This document shows, one piece after another, positions 1 to 10,773 of a stretch of 64,000 nt of DNA (position 1 is its first letter; every line of letters starts with the position of its first letter). A program made the position numbers and the translations under genes. The notes beneath the pieces were generated by a model. That model did not search any database. It had not been told where the DNA came from and saw only the letters and a list, made by a program, of their open reading frames with translations. Source of the stretch: Porites lobata (lineage: Eukaryota > Cnidaria > Anthozoa > Scleractinia > Poritidae); NCBI GenBank assembly GCA_942486035.1, contig CALNXK010000039.1, forward strand, positions 435,001-499,000, written 5' to 3'.

Positions 1-1187
1 ACCAGCCTTTTTTGCTTCCGGAGCTCCGCCCCGCCCCCACCCCCTCTATAACTTCAAATCCGCTCATGATATGGCCACCAAAATTACACAAAATAATATA
101 ATCATCATTTCAAACATCAATAAGCATAGGTTAATTGCACAATGGCGTAATTTGACCACATTATGACGTCGTATTGTTGAATTTATTGGCAGAATCCAAA
201 TTCCATCAATTTCCCCCCTCAAAACGAAAAATACTTAAGATAGTAAGGCGTCTGACAAGATCAAGGAGTTGGCTAGCGCATTAATAACCTTTAACAACAG
301 CAGTGATGTCATGATGACAGCATTTATTACAAGGAGCCCATCTTCCGGAGCGAACAACTTCCATGAACTCATGTCACGGCGGTTTTCATGGACCAGTTTA
401 TTTTTAGACCAGTTTTGGCGCAAATGTAAATATCTTTTTAATTCCACAAACCAGTCAGCAAAACCTACAGACCTAAAAATAAGTTAAGTTATCCTTTTTG
501 ACATGTTATTCTTCGAATGCGCTGATAGACATGGTGGAGATCCTACTTTCGCGGGAAAAAGTGCGTGCCCAAGAATAAACTGGTACGTAAAAACGCCGTG
601 ACTTAGACCAAGTATGGGAGTTGCTCGCTCCGGGTTATGGGCTCCTGTTATTACTAAGAAGGATCTGGAACCATCCACCATCTTGGACCCACTAATTTAA
701 ATTAATTAAATGTATTCAATTTTCCTTAAAACCCATATAAATCGAGGTAATTGTGAAAGGAAAGAATTGATTTGTGTGTGAAAGGATGCTTAGGAAGCTA
801 AAAAATCCATAACTTGTAAAAATCCGAGAAATTAACAAGAATTGAAAGGCTAACATCTGCCAATTGGTCATTTTAAATTCATGTGTTTTTTTTTTAAAAC
901 AATCACGGAAAAGCCTGGATTACACTAACAATTACAATTGATAAATTTGATAAAATATTGCTAAATTTCGTAAGTTAAAATAGAAATAAATCCTTTTAAA
1001 AAAGCAAATTTTGAAAAGCATCACCGTCAAAACTCGGTTGACATTGCTCCAAAAGAGCCCCCCGTCTGAAAAGGGTTAACCTACCATTTTGCTCCAAATT
1101 CAGCTTTGTTTGGGGTGGGAGGGGAGGGGTGGGATAGCTAGTTTTAGTAATATCACTAAAAAGGTCCCAACACTTTTGACCTCCGTT
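1..1187. other. Non-coding host DNA, nothing recognised
   Basis: No convincing gene. Open frames here are short, overlap on both strands and show no recognisable motif. The stretch is AT-rich. Parts of 290-690 (the 'gagcccat' and 'cgtgaaaacgccgtg' region) resemble the 5' flank repeated near 42.4-42.7 kb and 56.0-56.3 kb, so this is dispersed repeat DNA shared with the GPCR duplication region. Confidence 0.5.
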
Positions 1188-1797
1188 GTAGGTGAGAGTT
1201 GATATGTGGCGCGTAAGTTACAGTTTTTGCAGAGATATAGTTTCACGAATATAATGGTCAGATCTAATATTTCTGGTCTTTTTGGAGAATTTGTCCCGTA
1301 GCTAAAGTTCTATGAAGCCTAGGGGTTGCTTTCCGAGGTGTCGGGCGAAAAACGAGAAAGACTCTTAACCGTATTTATTGGAATAACTGCCCAACCTTGA
1401 ATTAGCGCCCATCCTAAAGACAAAAAAAGTTAATAAGCGCCCACCCCCAATCCACCTCCCCTCCCAGTCAAACTCAAATAAGAGCCCACTCCCACCCCAC
1501 CCCATTTCCGCTCCCAACCCCCGCCCCCCAAAAATTGAATAAGTACTGATAAGAGACTTCCCCAAATACGGAGTTTTCTTCACAGTGTTTTAGAGAAACC
1601 TTGCTTTGTTACATTTTCGCGTTTTGTTATTACCATCTATTATTTTGTCGCAAAATAAACATACTACACTTGCTTAAAATGATGAAAAATGTAATAAGCG
1701 CCCAGCCTCGAATAAGCCCCTACCGTGAATAAGCACCCACTCTCAAGGTCCAAAAATTTAATAAGTACCTAGGGCGGTTCGTCGAATAAATACGGTA
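1188..1797. repeat. Host repeat with MITE-like core (CGTATTTATTCGAATAAGCGCCC family)
   Basis: The core at about 1369-1797 begins ACCGTATTTATT and ends AATACGGT, so its ends are inverted. It is filled with degenerate AATAAGCGCCCA repeats. The left part (1188-1370) matches 9470-9650, and the core matches 18839-19205 in reverse orientation and the two flanks of the Polinton (9647-9747 and 39107-39180). No coding potential is seen. It reads as a non-autonomous element family of this genome; the superfamily cannot be named from the sequence alone. Confidence 0.7.
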
Positions 1798-2731
1798 AGT
1801 TTATAGGGAATGTGCTGTTATAACAAATCTTTCTTTATGTGTGCACCTGCTTGGTCATAACGTAATAAACAAAAACAAAATATCATGTCGTGACGGATAA
1901 ACTTTCCTCTGAATAGAGGCTTTCTTCGAAACGCCAAAAAATTTCGTAAGCTGCAGAGCTACTTTTCATTTTCTTGCCATCAAATAGAATCCAGAACTAG
2001 CCTAGTAGAACTCCATGCATCTTAGTAAGGAGTTGCGAGCTTGCAGTGAGTATCAAGCTTATTACGTAGATACAACCGCTTGTAACTTACAGTAAATATT
2101 GATTTTCAGACTTACAAAGTTAATTTAAAAGTATCACCTGAGCGAAACTTGAAACGCCTTGGTTTTACCGGAGAAAAATATTCTTGAAAGTCTTCGCTCT
2201 TCAAACAGATCTACAATCGACGAGCGAGAAGTTCGTGAGAAAATTGATTGACCTTCAAGAAAGCTCAGGTTTCAACAGAGAGGAAAAACTTTTTGAGGCC
2301 GCGTTTGGCAAAAAAATTTAGCATCAAAGAGCTTTATCTTTATTTTTTGATGTTCTATGTGTAAGACAATTGTCCCATTATTTGTAGCTTTGTTTATTTC
2401 GTGTTAAATGATTTCTCATCGTACACTTGGATAACGTCGTTACTTCATTTAACGGTTACTTCAGAAGACGTATACTAAAGCGTACGAAACGTCAACTTAA
2501 AGGATCCTCTTTTTGAAGCACAGCGTATATTATTTTTGCAGTTTGCGTGATATTCCTTATTACATCGTTTGATATCTTGATCCTCCTCCACAGCCTGAGG
2601 GGCGAACGTTATCGAGTCAAGGCTTATAATGAGGAAGCAGACCACTGAATTATAAATTCAAAAAAAGATGCAAGTTTTCGCTTTCCGATTTTTGATAGTG
2701 TAAGCAGTTTATATAAGGGACATTAGAGACC
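1798..2731. other. Intergenic host DNA with a dispersed repeat at 2340-2640
   Basis: No gene recognised. The segment 2440-2560 (around CTTCAGAAGACGTATACT and the following AAAGGATCC) matches 40585-40640. The segment 2570-2640 (around GATCCTCCTCCACAGCCTGA) matches 40905-40985 in the opposite orientation, so the two parts are arranged differently in the two places. Confidence 0.5.
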
Positions 2732-2920
2732 TTAAAGGCTTTTTTTTAGCGACGGACGGCAATCGGAAGTGAAGTTTCTGCGTTCATGGTTAGGTAGTTG
2801 TTTTGTCCAAATCTTATGTCAAATCGTCTGTACAAAGGTAAAGTAAGGTACCAATACAAATTCAAACAGTGGAAGGCCTCACTTCCGATTGGGGTACGTC
2901 GCTCAAAAACGCCTTCTTAA
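2732..2920. mobile_element. MITE flanked by TTAA, about 185 bp
   Basis: Left end after TTAA (2732-2735) reads AGGC, a T-run, then AGCGACG and CAATCGGAAGTGA. The right end before TTAA (2917-2920) is the near inverse (TCACTTCCGATTG, CGTCGCT, AAAACGCC). The inverted ends are about 37 bp with a few mismatches. TTAA on both sides fits a piggyBac-like target duplication, but no transposase is present, so the superfamily is inferred. Confidence 0.6.
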
Positions 2921-4470
2921 TTGTCAGGATAAATAATCACATTCACATTCTAAATAAAGATTCGAAAGCCTACATTCCTTATTTCTCTTTGTAGTTTATC
3001 TAGCTTAATGTAACCATATATGCATCCCAAATCGGAGGACATTTGAGCTTCTAAAGACAAATTAAAACAGAAAAGTCTCACCACCTCTCACTATTCTAAT
3101 TGGCTAAAATTTCCCGGCTATCTCTTCATAACCTGCTAGTGTTTACCGACTTTGGAAGATGTTTGTGGATATCCATGAATGTGTCTTCTTCTTTTCGGAT
3201 GATTGACAGAAAAAGAGACAGACGGTGGGACGGCGCTAAGCTGTTTTGGCCGTCACAGAGTTGGAGAAAGTGGCAGAAGATTTCAATCGTAAAGCGAAGA
3301 CAAAACAACTGAGTTAATGCCTTGAAAAATACAAGAATACCTGCAAAACTACCATTCAACGGATGACAACTACTTTTTGAAGAAGTTGTACCAGAAGAAA
3401 CATCCCTTCATATCCTGAAATTACCGAGGAAAACGGGCAGATGCTCTGAAGGCGGAACTTCACATAAATCGAGGTAAGCAGAGTTATCGAAATATTTTGA
3501 GTAAAAGGAAAAACAACTATTGGATCCGGCTTTCATATGATAAGGAAAATTATGCAGATCTCGGAGGAGCCAAGGTGGATAATTCGCGGATACCACCCTC
3601 CTCGCATCTGCATGATTATTCAAATTTATTATATATTTATCTAAATCCATGCAACAACAACTAATCAACGAATCGCACCGAGGATTAATTCCCACCGAAA
3701 GACATTTGCAAAAATGATCGTTCAATTTTGTTTTGTTTTTTCTCTATCGCGCCTTCTGTTGAACAAGTTAAAGATTGAAGCACATTTTAAAACTGACTAC
3801 CGATAGATGAGAAGAAAGTACTTAAAATATGTATATCGCTCAGGAACTGAAAGATAAGTTTAAAAAGGTTCGTAATCAATATCTTCTGTTGACAGACCAT
3901 ATTGGGGCTCAGGGGAATTTATAAAAAAAAATTACCTAGAAATTCAGGGATGAATGATTCATCTTTTTTTTAAAGTATCGGCCCCAAGTATTGATTGAGA
4001 TACCTCGAAATTGGTCTATTATCAAACACAGTTTCTTGCATAAACACATTTCATAAGTTTGTCTAAAAAGACGCTAGCAGTGGACCGTTTTTGGTATTTA
4101 TTTTCGGTAGCAAGCAGGTGAAACATTTAGGGGAAAAGAAGCTCTTAAGGTAGGGGTAAGTAGAGGGTTAAAATCAGAAAAAAAAGAGAAATAGATTATG
4201 AACTTTAATCATTCCCAAGACAGTTTTTTATTCAAAATTGCAAACTAATTTTGGAAGTTTATGTTTTGCCGCAGACGTGGTTAAATTACGTCTGCGACGC
4301 AGGTTACAGATGGAATGGAGACGTTTTCCGTTGTGTGTGTTTTATCTCCATTTCTTGTTAGCCTTTACTTTGACTATATGAGGTTTACTAAAACCGGCAA
4401 GTGATCTCCCGGCCCTTCCCCGAGAGTTAACAAACCAAAATATTCGGCAAATTTGTTTAAATATATTCTA
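2921..4470. other. Intergenic host DNA, no gene seen
   Basis: Only short, motif-free open frames on both strands. The end of the stretch (about 4280-4370, around GTCTGCGACGCAGG) is a dispersed repeat that recurs at 48800-48890 and 58380-58470. From about 4480 on, the sequence is homologous to the flanks of the GPCR pseudogenes. Confidence 0.45.
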
Positions 4471-4885
4471 CCTTTATTTCGCCTTTTTTCCTTTTTAATT
4501 GTTTTGCTCTCGAGATCAATCCGCCATCTTGGCAATAACCAGTCACACCCCAAAACCACGGGTAACCCACGCTCAATGTTAATAACGCGCTATGTATATA
4601 TTGTAAAATTACCTTGTTTCATGGTCGTAAAGTTTCGATGTAAAATTTTTAGCAATTAATTAATGGCGAAAATTCAATGAAACTAAACTCTGCAGTAATT
4701 TGTTGCTGTCCTCAATGTTTACATGGAGTTCCGTGATATATTCTCAAATCCTCCATTCATGCAATAAAATACTTAAGCGACGGGTTTTTTAACGGTAAAT
4801 AAACAGCATATAGAAATTTGATAACTGCAAGGAAGCCCAGATCAGTAGAGACAATCAATGTTCTTTCCTCATTACGAAAATCATG

Positions 4886-4904
4886 ATTTTTTTTTTTTAA
4901 ACAG
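4886..4904 (+). promoter_or_regulatory. Possible splice acceptor upstream of the GPCR start
   Basis: A long T-run followed by AAACAG|ACAG has the form of a polypyrimidine tract and 3' splice site just before the ATG used for the receptor. The same T-run plus AACAGACAG is kept in three of the four pseudogene copies. If used, the first coding or 5'UTR exon lies upstream and the start at 4858 would be intronic. Inferred from sequence form only. Confidence 0.4.
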
Positions 4905-4938
4905 ACAGCTTACTCTCAACGGCTCCCTCTACAGAGAA

Positions 4939-5886
4939 ATGGCTCAAGCAACAAATTTTGCAGAAAATAAAAGCCTGGAGAAATTGAACAGCGAACCGCG
5001 GTGCATGGCCGAGTTAGTTGGAGAAGTAAAACATGAGCTAATCTTTCTCTTGGTGGTTAATATTTCTGTGTCCGTTACTGCATTTCTAGGGAACACTCTG
5101 ATCCTAGTCGCTCTGCAGAAAGAATCTTCACTTCATCCGCCTTCCAAACTCCTGTATCGTAACCTAGCGATAACTGATCTCTGTGTCGGTATGATTGCAG
5201 AGCCTGTTTATGTTGCCTATATTATGTCCGTGCTAAGCGATAAATGGGATATTTGCTTTTACGCGAATTTGTTAAGTTTTTTCACGGGCTTTCCTTTTAG
5301 TGCTGTGTCATTGTTAACATTGGCTGTAATAAGCGTTGACAGACTTCTCGCCCTGTTACTGGGGCTGAGATACAGACAAGTTGTAACTTTGAAAAGAACA
5401 CTCATGACCCTAATTGTTGGTTGGATTTTGTCCATTGTGGGTACATTGACCTACCTTTGGGATCCTATTGTGACGTCATGGTGCATCAAGGTAGGCTTAC
5501 CTGTTTGTCTCGTCACCTCATTTGTCTGTTATGTGAAGATTTTCTTGATTCTGCGTCATAACCAAATCCAAGTGCTGGACCACTTTCCTCAAAGACAGGA
5601 GAACCAACCAATTCCCTTTAACATAGCGCGATACAGAAAGGCAGTGTCTGTTGCATTGTGGGTGCAGATGACGTTGGTTTTTTCTTACCTGCCGTTCCTG
5701 ATAACCGAAGCTTTGATACCTCAGCGAGGGATGACACTATCGTTTTACCTTGCAAGGGAGTTTACAAGTACCTTAGTTCATTTAAACTCCTCTTTAAACC
5801 CATCGCTGTACTGTTGGAAGATTAGAGAAGTAAGGCAAGCTGTGAAGGATACCATCAGAGAACTTTTATGTTCTTCGCCAAATTAG
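4939..5886 (+). CDS. Class A (rhodopsin-like) G-protein-coupled receptor, 315 aa
   Basis: Seven-transmembrane receptor of the plasma membrane that would couple an unknown ligand to G proteins. Landmarks seen in order: TM1 with FLGNTLIL (the conserved GN); TM2 with LAITDL (conserved LxxxD); a Cys before TM3; TM3 ending DRLL in place of DRY; TM4 with a Trp in VGWIL; TM5 rich in V/L/F; TM6 with YLPF where most receptors have CWxP; TM7 with NPSLYCWKI (NPxxY). It ends in a short basic tail with Cys-Ser-Ser. I chose the ATG at 4939 because a splice-acceptor-like T-run lies between it and the ATG at 4858, and because all duplicated copies keep it. The single coding exon and overall look fit the large cnidarian receptor expansions, where annotations such as adenosine or melanocortin receptor-like are common; the ligand cannot be read. 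This is the intact relative of four broken copies at 42.9, 44.9, 46.9 and 56.5 kb. Confidence 0.88.
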   Translation: MAQATNFAENKSLEKLNSEPRCMAELVGEVKHELIFLLVVNISVSVTAFLGNTLILVALQKESSLHPPSKLLYRNLAITDLCVGMIAEPVYVAYIMSVLSDKWDICFYANLLSFFTGFPFSAVSLLTLAVISVDRLLALLLGLRYRQVVTLKRTLMTLIVGWILSIVGTLTYLWDPIVTSWCIKVGLPVCLVTSFVCYVKIFLILRHNQIQVLDHFPQRQENQPIPFNIARYRKAVSVALWVQMTLVFSYLPFLITEALIPQRGMTLSFYLAREFTSTLVHLNSSLNPSLYCWKIREVRQAVKDTIRELLCSSPN

Positions 5887-6180
5887 ACTGTTTTATAGCT
5901 GGAGAATTTTTCTAACAGCGCGTGCTCTCATTGGTTACTTCCAGGTCTCATGAAATCTAACGATGAAACTGTTTCCCGCCAAAATCTCTGAGCGGGCAAC
6001 ATTGCAAAATCTATGACGTCAGAGGGTAACAGTGCATGTTCCTCTTGAATGATGACCGACGACCGCCGTTACAGCGAGGTTTATTGAATTTCCACTTTCC
6101 ACATTTCCAGGGCTCCGCCTCGGGAAACATTGCCTGTTCCATTAGGACAAGTCATTAAGTGTTTATTGTTAAATCTATAG
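5887..6180. other. 3' flank of the GPCR shared with its duplicated copies
   Basis: The sequence after the stop (for example GAGAATTTTTCTAACAGCGC and the CCGCCGTTACAGCGAGG block) is homologous to the DNA after each pseudogene copy (43652-43980, 45644-45970, 47632-47960, 57199-57530). The copies therefore arose by DNA duplication, not retrotransposition. Confidence 0.7.
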
Positions 6181-6790
6181 ACTACAGTCGCACCTCCCTT
6201 AAGCGACCACTCAAAATGCGAAGATTTAGTGGTCATTTACGGGACGTTGTTGCTCTCTGACGGATCTTCTTTTTGGAACGAATTTATTGCATACAATTTC
6301 TAAGGTACGATATCAATATAGTTTCATGTTTTCACTGAAAGTGAATAAGCCCCCTCTCTATTAAGCCCCCCCCTCCCTCCCATCCCTAATTATTCTTCAC
6401 TAATAAATGATAGACTGTATTAATCAATCACGACGGTAAAACTTCGTGTGGACTGATCCGGGATGGTTTATTTACCAGCTGGAAGTTCGGATTTGATTCT
6501 GATCCTCGGCTGCATGACCTAAAACTTCTTGTACTTGAGATTTTTCACTTTGTATTCTTGTTCTTTATTGAGAACTGATACCATCGTCATTTCTAAATCA
6601 AATAAGCCCTCCGCCTCTATCAAGCCCCCCTCAATTGGGCTTGAAATAAAAAAGCCCCGGGGGGGTGAGGATTTACGGTATATAGGGCTTTGATTGGGAA
6701 ACTTGGATACGGTTGCTTATAGGAGGTGGTCGCTTTCGTGCGGTGGTCACACGGGTAGGTTCCGTGGACTGTATTTGACCTGGCCTGCGT
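6181..6790. repeat. Dispersed repeat-rich segment (TTAAGCGACCAC and AATAAGCCCC motifs)
   Basis: Contains CCTCCCTTAAGCGACCACTC, also present at 43984, 45976, 47964 and 57530, and two runs of AATAAGCCCCC-type sequence (about 6345-6390 and 6600-6665). The far end (6715-6770, GGTGGTCGCTTTCG) is a loose inverse of the start, so this may be a decayed inverted-repeat element. No gene is supported. Confidence 0.4.
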
Positions 6791-8245
6791 AGCATGGCGG
6801 CTTTTCGGGAGCATAGCAGTTTTTTCGGGAGCACGACTGAGCGGCGAAGTGGCAAAATTGCGCCCAAAGCGCGCCCTAACGAGCGGCGGGTTCTCTGCTC
6901 TCGCCCGCTTTTATTTACTTTGTGCCTCAACCAAAACCGCCATGGTACTCAGGCTATATTTGACCTCTCTTCTTAAGAAACTAAAATAGCGCTTTTCTTC
7001 ACATGTCGTTGTTGTTGTTTTTGTTTTTGTTAAAAATTGTGGCGCGCTGCTTAGTGCTTTAATTTTAACGAGTCAACTCCTCTTTTTTATGCAAACGTAT
7101 CCTCTGAAGTAGGAAATTAGACTCAGTTGGAACAATCTAACGAAAAACCTGACGGCTCTGGCCAAAAAAGGCAGTAGCATGCGAGGATTCTTAGTGCTTC
7201 TATAATATTAATAATAACTATAATAATGGTCTTTTATTAGTTTCATACAAGATAAAGATACATATCCTATGTTACAACTGTTTATGAATACCGTAAAGCA
7301 TCATAAAATAAGTAAACTAATCATAGAATTCTAACTATCCTGTACTAAGGTTGTGTTTAAATGTTAATCTGTTTACAAAGGCAGACATGAAACGCTGAGT
7401 ACTATTTTAGAACGAGCACATTGTTTTTTAAGGAGATTATAAGAACAGACTTTCTTTGAAGGAATATATGGAGCTTGCGGGTAATTATTTATTATTAGCA
7501 TATACACACTCAGTGATCTTGGTGATTTAAGCAATCTGATTGGTTCGCTATCTCGGACTATCCATTCAACAAAATTCACCTCCTAGCGAGTGGATAATGT
7601 GTGAACTCGGTTTTTTTGCATTTTTTAGAGAACGATCTTTTAAAATTCGACAAAATCCTAGGGTTGACTTTTTTTCAGGCAAGAAAAGACTTCGAAGGAT
7701 TCAAAACGGCGTTTTGAGTTTTGTGGTCGATGGATTGTTTACAACTCCCGTTTATTCGCGTAGAAGAAGCCGTTTCTTGAACTCGGCGTTTCCTAACAAG
7801 AAAAATTTGGCCCCAAAACGAAGTTTATTTATGACAAACAAATTTCAAAGCACGTGTTTGCAGAAATTCTACGTTTCAAGTAAATAGGAGAAGGAATGCT
7901 ACATGAATTAAAAACGACGTCTTACCTCGAGGAACCGAATCGCCATTTTTGTCAGCACTTCATGCGAAGAACGACACAACAATTCTTTTCGGCTATAAAC
8001 TTGACGAGTCAACGGAAAACAACAAGGCTCTTATTTTCTTCTCATGCAGGTAAAGAAACAATTCTAACTTTTAGCAGTTTCATTTAAGTCAGTACGCTGT
8101 TGTTTGCGAAGTGATAACCTTGTGAATTGCCATGTCTATTATTAAACTTTCGCGTGTCTAGCTGACCTGATCTGTCAATCAAATCGTACTTTTTAATTGT
8201 TTCCTCTCTGATTCTTGCTGAGATCACTTCGTGTGTATATACTAA
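6791..8245. other. Intergenic host DNA, no gene recognised
   Basis: Open frames at 7540-7887 and 7896-8087 on the plus strand were considered. They show no domain, no low-complexity bias typical of proteins here and no start context, so I do not call them. Nothing else is recognised. Confidence 0.45.
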
Positions 8246-8360
8246 AACAATTATTCTTTTCAATCTCGGTGAATAGTGGCTTTAGGAATATTTACCTCGC
8301 CACTTCGTGGCTCGGTAAATATAGAGCCACTATTCACCTCGATTTGAAAGAATAATTGTT
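8246..8360. repeat. Near-perfect long palindrome (hairpin), 115 bp
   Basis: The left arm starts AACAATTATTCTTTTCAATC and runs through GGTGAATAGTGGCT. The right arm is its inverse, ending GAAAGAATAATTGTT. The centre is CCACTTCGTGGC, itself a palindrome. It can fold over nearly its full length, which is typical of foldback or MITE-like elements. Confidence 0.75.
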
Positions 8361-8477
8361 AATTATTCTGCCTTTCATAACTGCTTACGGCTGTGTTATT
8401 ATTTCTGTTAGTCTTGGACAAAACTCTGGCAACGGTTTGGGGGCATGACTGCCTTGTTTGTCTATAAAAGTAAGCTG

Positions 8478-8580
8478 TAACCTGAGATCAGGCCCAATTT
8501 TAGCGGTTCTCATACATTCTCTCTGCCCGCCGGAATGTTATTTACAGAGCGAAACGAAAATAGAGCCTGATCTCAGGTTA
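8478..8580. mobile_element. MITE with 9 bp target duplication, 103 bp
   Basis: Terminal inverted repeats of about 24 bp start TAACCTGAGATCAGGC on both strands. The nine bases AGTAAGCTG occur immediately before (8469-8477) and immediately after (8581-8589) the element, a perfect 9 bp target duplication. Nine bp duplications are characteristic of Mutator-like elements, so a MULE-derived MITE is the best guess; no transposase is present. Confidence 0.8.
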
Positions 8581-8589
8581 AGTAAGCTG

Positions 8590-9469
8590 CAGTAACAGCC
8601 ACTTTCAAACTCGATCAGTTACCTTCAGCCGGATAAACTGGTGTTGCTAACTAGTTTCTTGAAACTTCCGAATATTTTACTGAAAATTGCCAACATTATT
8701 ACTGCCTAAATAATCGGATCGTTTGTCGTAACAAAATACAAGGGTGTGGCATTTCAAACTCATCAATGCTATGATAGAACGGTTCTAAGGCTTTGCTTTT
8801 GAAATAGTTTTGAAATTTCGCATAAAAGTTCAGGCCATACATGTTAGTTACTTAGTTATTTAGTTTTTTCTTCACCCTCCATAGCAAAAGCTTGAAAGTG
8901 ATGTATTGTCATTGATTTTAGAGAACATGGATTAAAAATGTCCACAAAAGGTTTTTTTTTTGGTAAGTCTTGAAGTCCTTGAACAAAAGAAATGACAACA
9001 GTTTGGAACACCGTAATCTTGTTTGCCTATAAAAGTACGCACCAAATACCATTTTTAAACTAATCCGGTTCAGCCGTGTAGAGCGGATGCAAGAAATTCA
9101 TGTTGCTACCTTCCACAAAATCAAATATTTTATTTAAAATTGCCAATATTATTATTTACTAAAATAGGCGTGTCACATTGCAAACTTATCAGTGCTATGA
9201 TGCAGAACGATTCTGCAGCCCCTATGGTTTCATAAATAAGTTTAGAATCTGCGCTTAAAAAAAGAATGCGAATCCTTTTATGCAGACTTATAAGTAAAGC
9301 TGAAAGTGGGAAACATTAAGGACATTTCAGGACAGCCAAAAGGTTGATCAGGCTTAAGAGAGATATCTCAAATATCTCTTTTCATTGAGTGCGATAATAA
9401 ATTTCGGAACTTCTAAAAATTAAATTACAAAAACTGAATTTAGAATTATATTCTGATGAATATTTCGTG
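8590..9469. other. Intergenic host DNA, nothing recognised
   Basis: AT-rich with no motif-bearing open frame. Two loosely similar stretches (8590-8830 and 9020-9250, each with a 'ctataaaagta', a 'tattactaaa' and a 'tcagtgctatgat' segment) suggest an old tandem duplication. Confidence 0.4.
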
Positions 9470-9747
9470 TTAGGTGAGAGTTGATATGTTGCGCATAAGT
9501 TACAGTTTTTGCAGAGATATATTTTCAAGAATAATGGTCAGATGAAATATTTCTGGTCTTTATGGAGAGTTTGTCCCGTAGCTAAGGTTCTATAAAGTGA
9601 GGCGATTGCTTTCCGAGGTGACGGGAGAAAAACGAGAAAGATTCTTACCCTATTTATTCGAATATTCGCCCAACCTCGAATTAGCGCCCACCTCGAATAA
9701 GCGCCCATCCTAAAGACAGAAAAAGTTAATAAGCGCTCGTCAACCAC
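9470..9747. repeat. Left half of the host MITE interrupted by the Polinton
   Basis: Matches 1188-1435 closely (GTGAGAGTTGATATG, then TTCTGGTCTTTATGGAGAG, then the CTATTTATTCGAAT end and the GCGCCCA repeats) and stops at 9747, where the Polinton begins. Its continuation (ACCCACCTCCCTCCCACTCA) is found beyond the Polinton at 39107. Confidence 0.8.
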
Positions 9748-10222
9748 AGTAGTTATAGGAGGATGCTTTCTGACGCAATTCCCAAGATACTCTTTCCTGG
9801 TTATTCCTGTCATTGTCTCTGTCATCCGTCATTAAAATTTCCTTGTTTAATCTCTGTAATTTTTTTTGTACTCTTCCACCCCAAATTCACTGAACCCAAA
9901 TTTTTTATTTGACTATTTTCAAGTCTTTCCATGATACTCTTCTGTCAAATGTCTGTCTAAATTTCTGGTTATTTCTATCATCTTTGTTACTCAAATAACA
10001 TTAAAGTGGGAAATGTTAATGAAGAGGGACAAATATAATGGCTCGCTCGCTCGCTCGCTCGCGGAATAACCAGGAAAGAGTATCTTGGGAATTGCGTCAG
10101 AAATCATCCTCCTATAACTACTAAAAAGTAATTAAATCAGAAATCAGGGAAATCCCCATTTGCTGAATTTTGATGAGTTGTGTGTGAATGTGTAATTGGG
10201 GGATTTTCCACAAATGTGAATT
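9748..10222. repeat. Polinton left terminal inverted repeat
   Basis: About 475 bp, the inverse of 38631-39106. It contains its own nested inverted pair: a 60 bp module at 9748-9807 is repeated inverted at 10063-10122, with a GCTC microsatellite (10041-10061) beside the inner copy. The whole end can therefore fold back on itself. Confidence 0.9.
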
Positions 10223-10277
10223 GCGTCAGAAAAAATAAAATTGATTTTTAAGGTTTAAAGAATAAAAAGCATATATC

Positions 10278-10685
10278 ATGGGAGTTAAGTGAGCAAATCA
10301 AGGTTTTAAGGTTCGTGGTCTCATATTTCCTTCACAATATGAGTTTGATTGTTTAAATCATATTGATGAAACTTTTCGTGAGTTACTATTTATTGGTAGA
10401 GATACTTGTACAAAAGGTGATCCATTAGATTATCTTAACAAAGAAATGCAATATGCTGAAGGTATTCTTATGTTATTCGGTTTTAAATCAAAAAATTATT
10501 TAGATGTTTTTGGCAAAGTAAAAGTAATTGAAACATATCCATGTGCTGCTGAGGAGCTTGGAGGATTGTTTGAAAATGCAACAACCTGTTTGATATTTGA
10601 AGATTGGGAAACTTCAGATTATCATCAAAAACTTTACAAACTCGCTAATAAGTTTTTTAGATTAATAAAAATTGTTAAATATTAG
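10278..10685 (+). pseudogene. Polinton gene of unknown function, about 135 aa, one in-frame TGA
   Basis: First gene inside the left inverted repeat, in the same direction as the polymerase that follows 88 bp later. From ATG 10278 the frame meets TGA at 10290-10292 and is then open to the stop at 10683-10685, which argues that the stop is a mutation. The protein is mixed alpha/beta in look, with DTCTKGDPLDYL and CLIFEDWETSDYHQKLYKL. I recognise no domain. Its place beside the terminus and polymerase would suit a replication or terminal-protein role, but this is conjecture. A hairpin follows the stop directly. Confidence 0.6.
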
Positions 10686-10690
10686 CTGTG

Positions 10691-10715
10691 TTTTATATCA
10701 AACATTGATATAAAA
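10691..10715. terminator. Hairpin after the first Polinton gene
   Basis: TTTTATATCAA and TTGATATAAAA form a perfect 11 bp stem with a 3-base loop, six bases after the stop at 10685. A near-identical hairpin lies at 30026-30053 at the 3' end of another Polinton gene. The role as a transcript-end signal is inferred from position. Confidence 0.5.
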
Positions 10716-10773
10716 ATTGCCTTAGAAAAAAATAAAATTGATTTAAAGTAATATTATCTAATCATAAAGTAAG

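Noticed and set aside
4858..4938. Upstream ATG adding 27 residues to the GPCR
   Set aside because: The added stretch is encoded by a T-run and AACAG that look like a splice acceptor, and it lacks any receptor feature; start placed at 4939.
7540..8087. Two plus-strand open frames of 115 and 63 codons
   Set aside because: No domain, no start context, and the DNA has the look of a dispersed repeat.
10041..10064. CRISPR-like or telomeric repeat (GCTC)n
   Set aside because: A plain microsatellite within the inverted repeat, mirrored at 38789-38806; no spacers.
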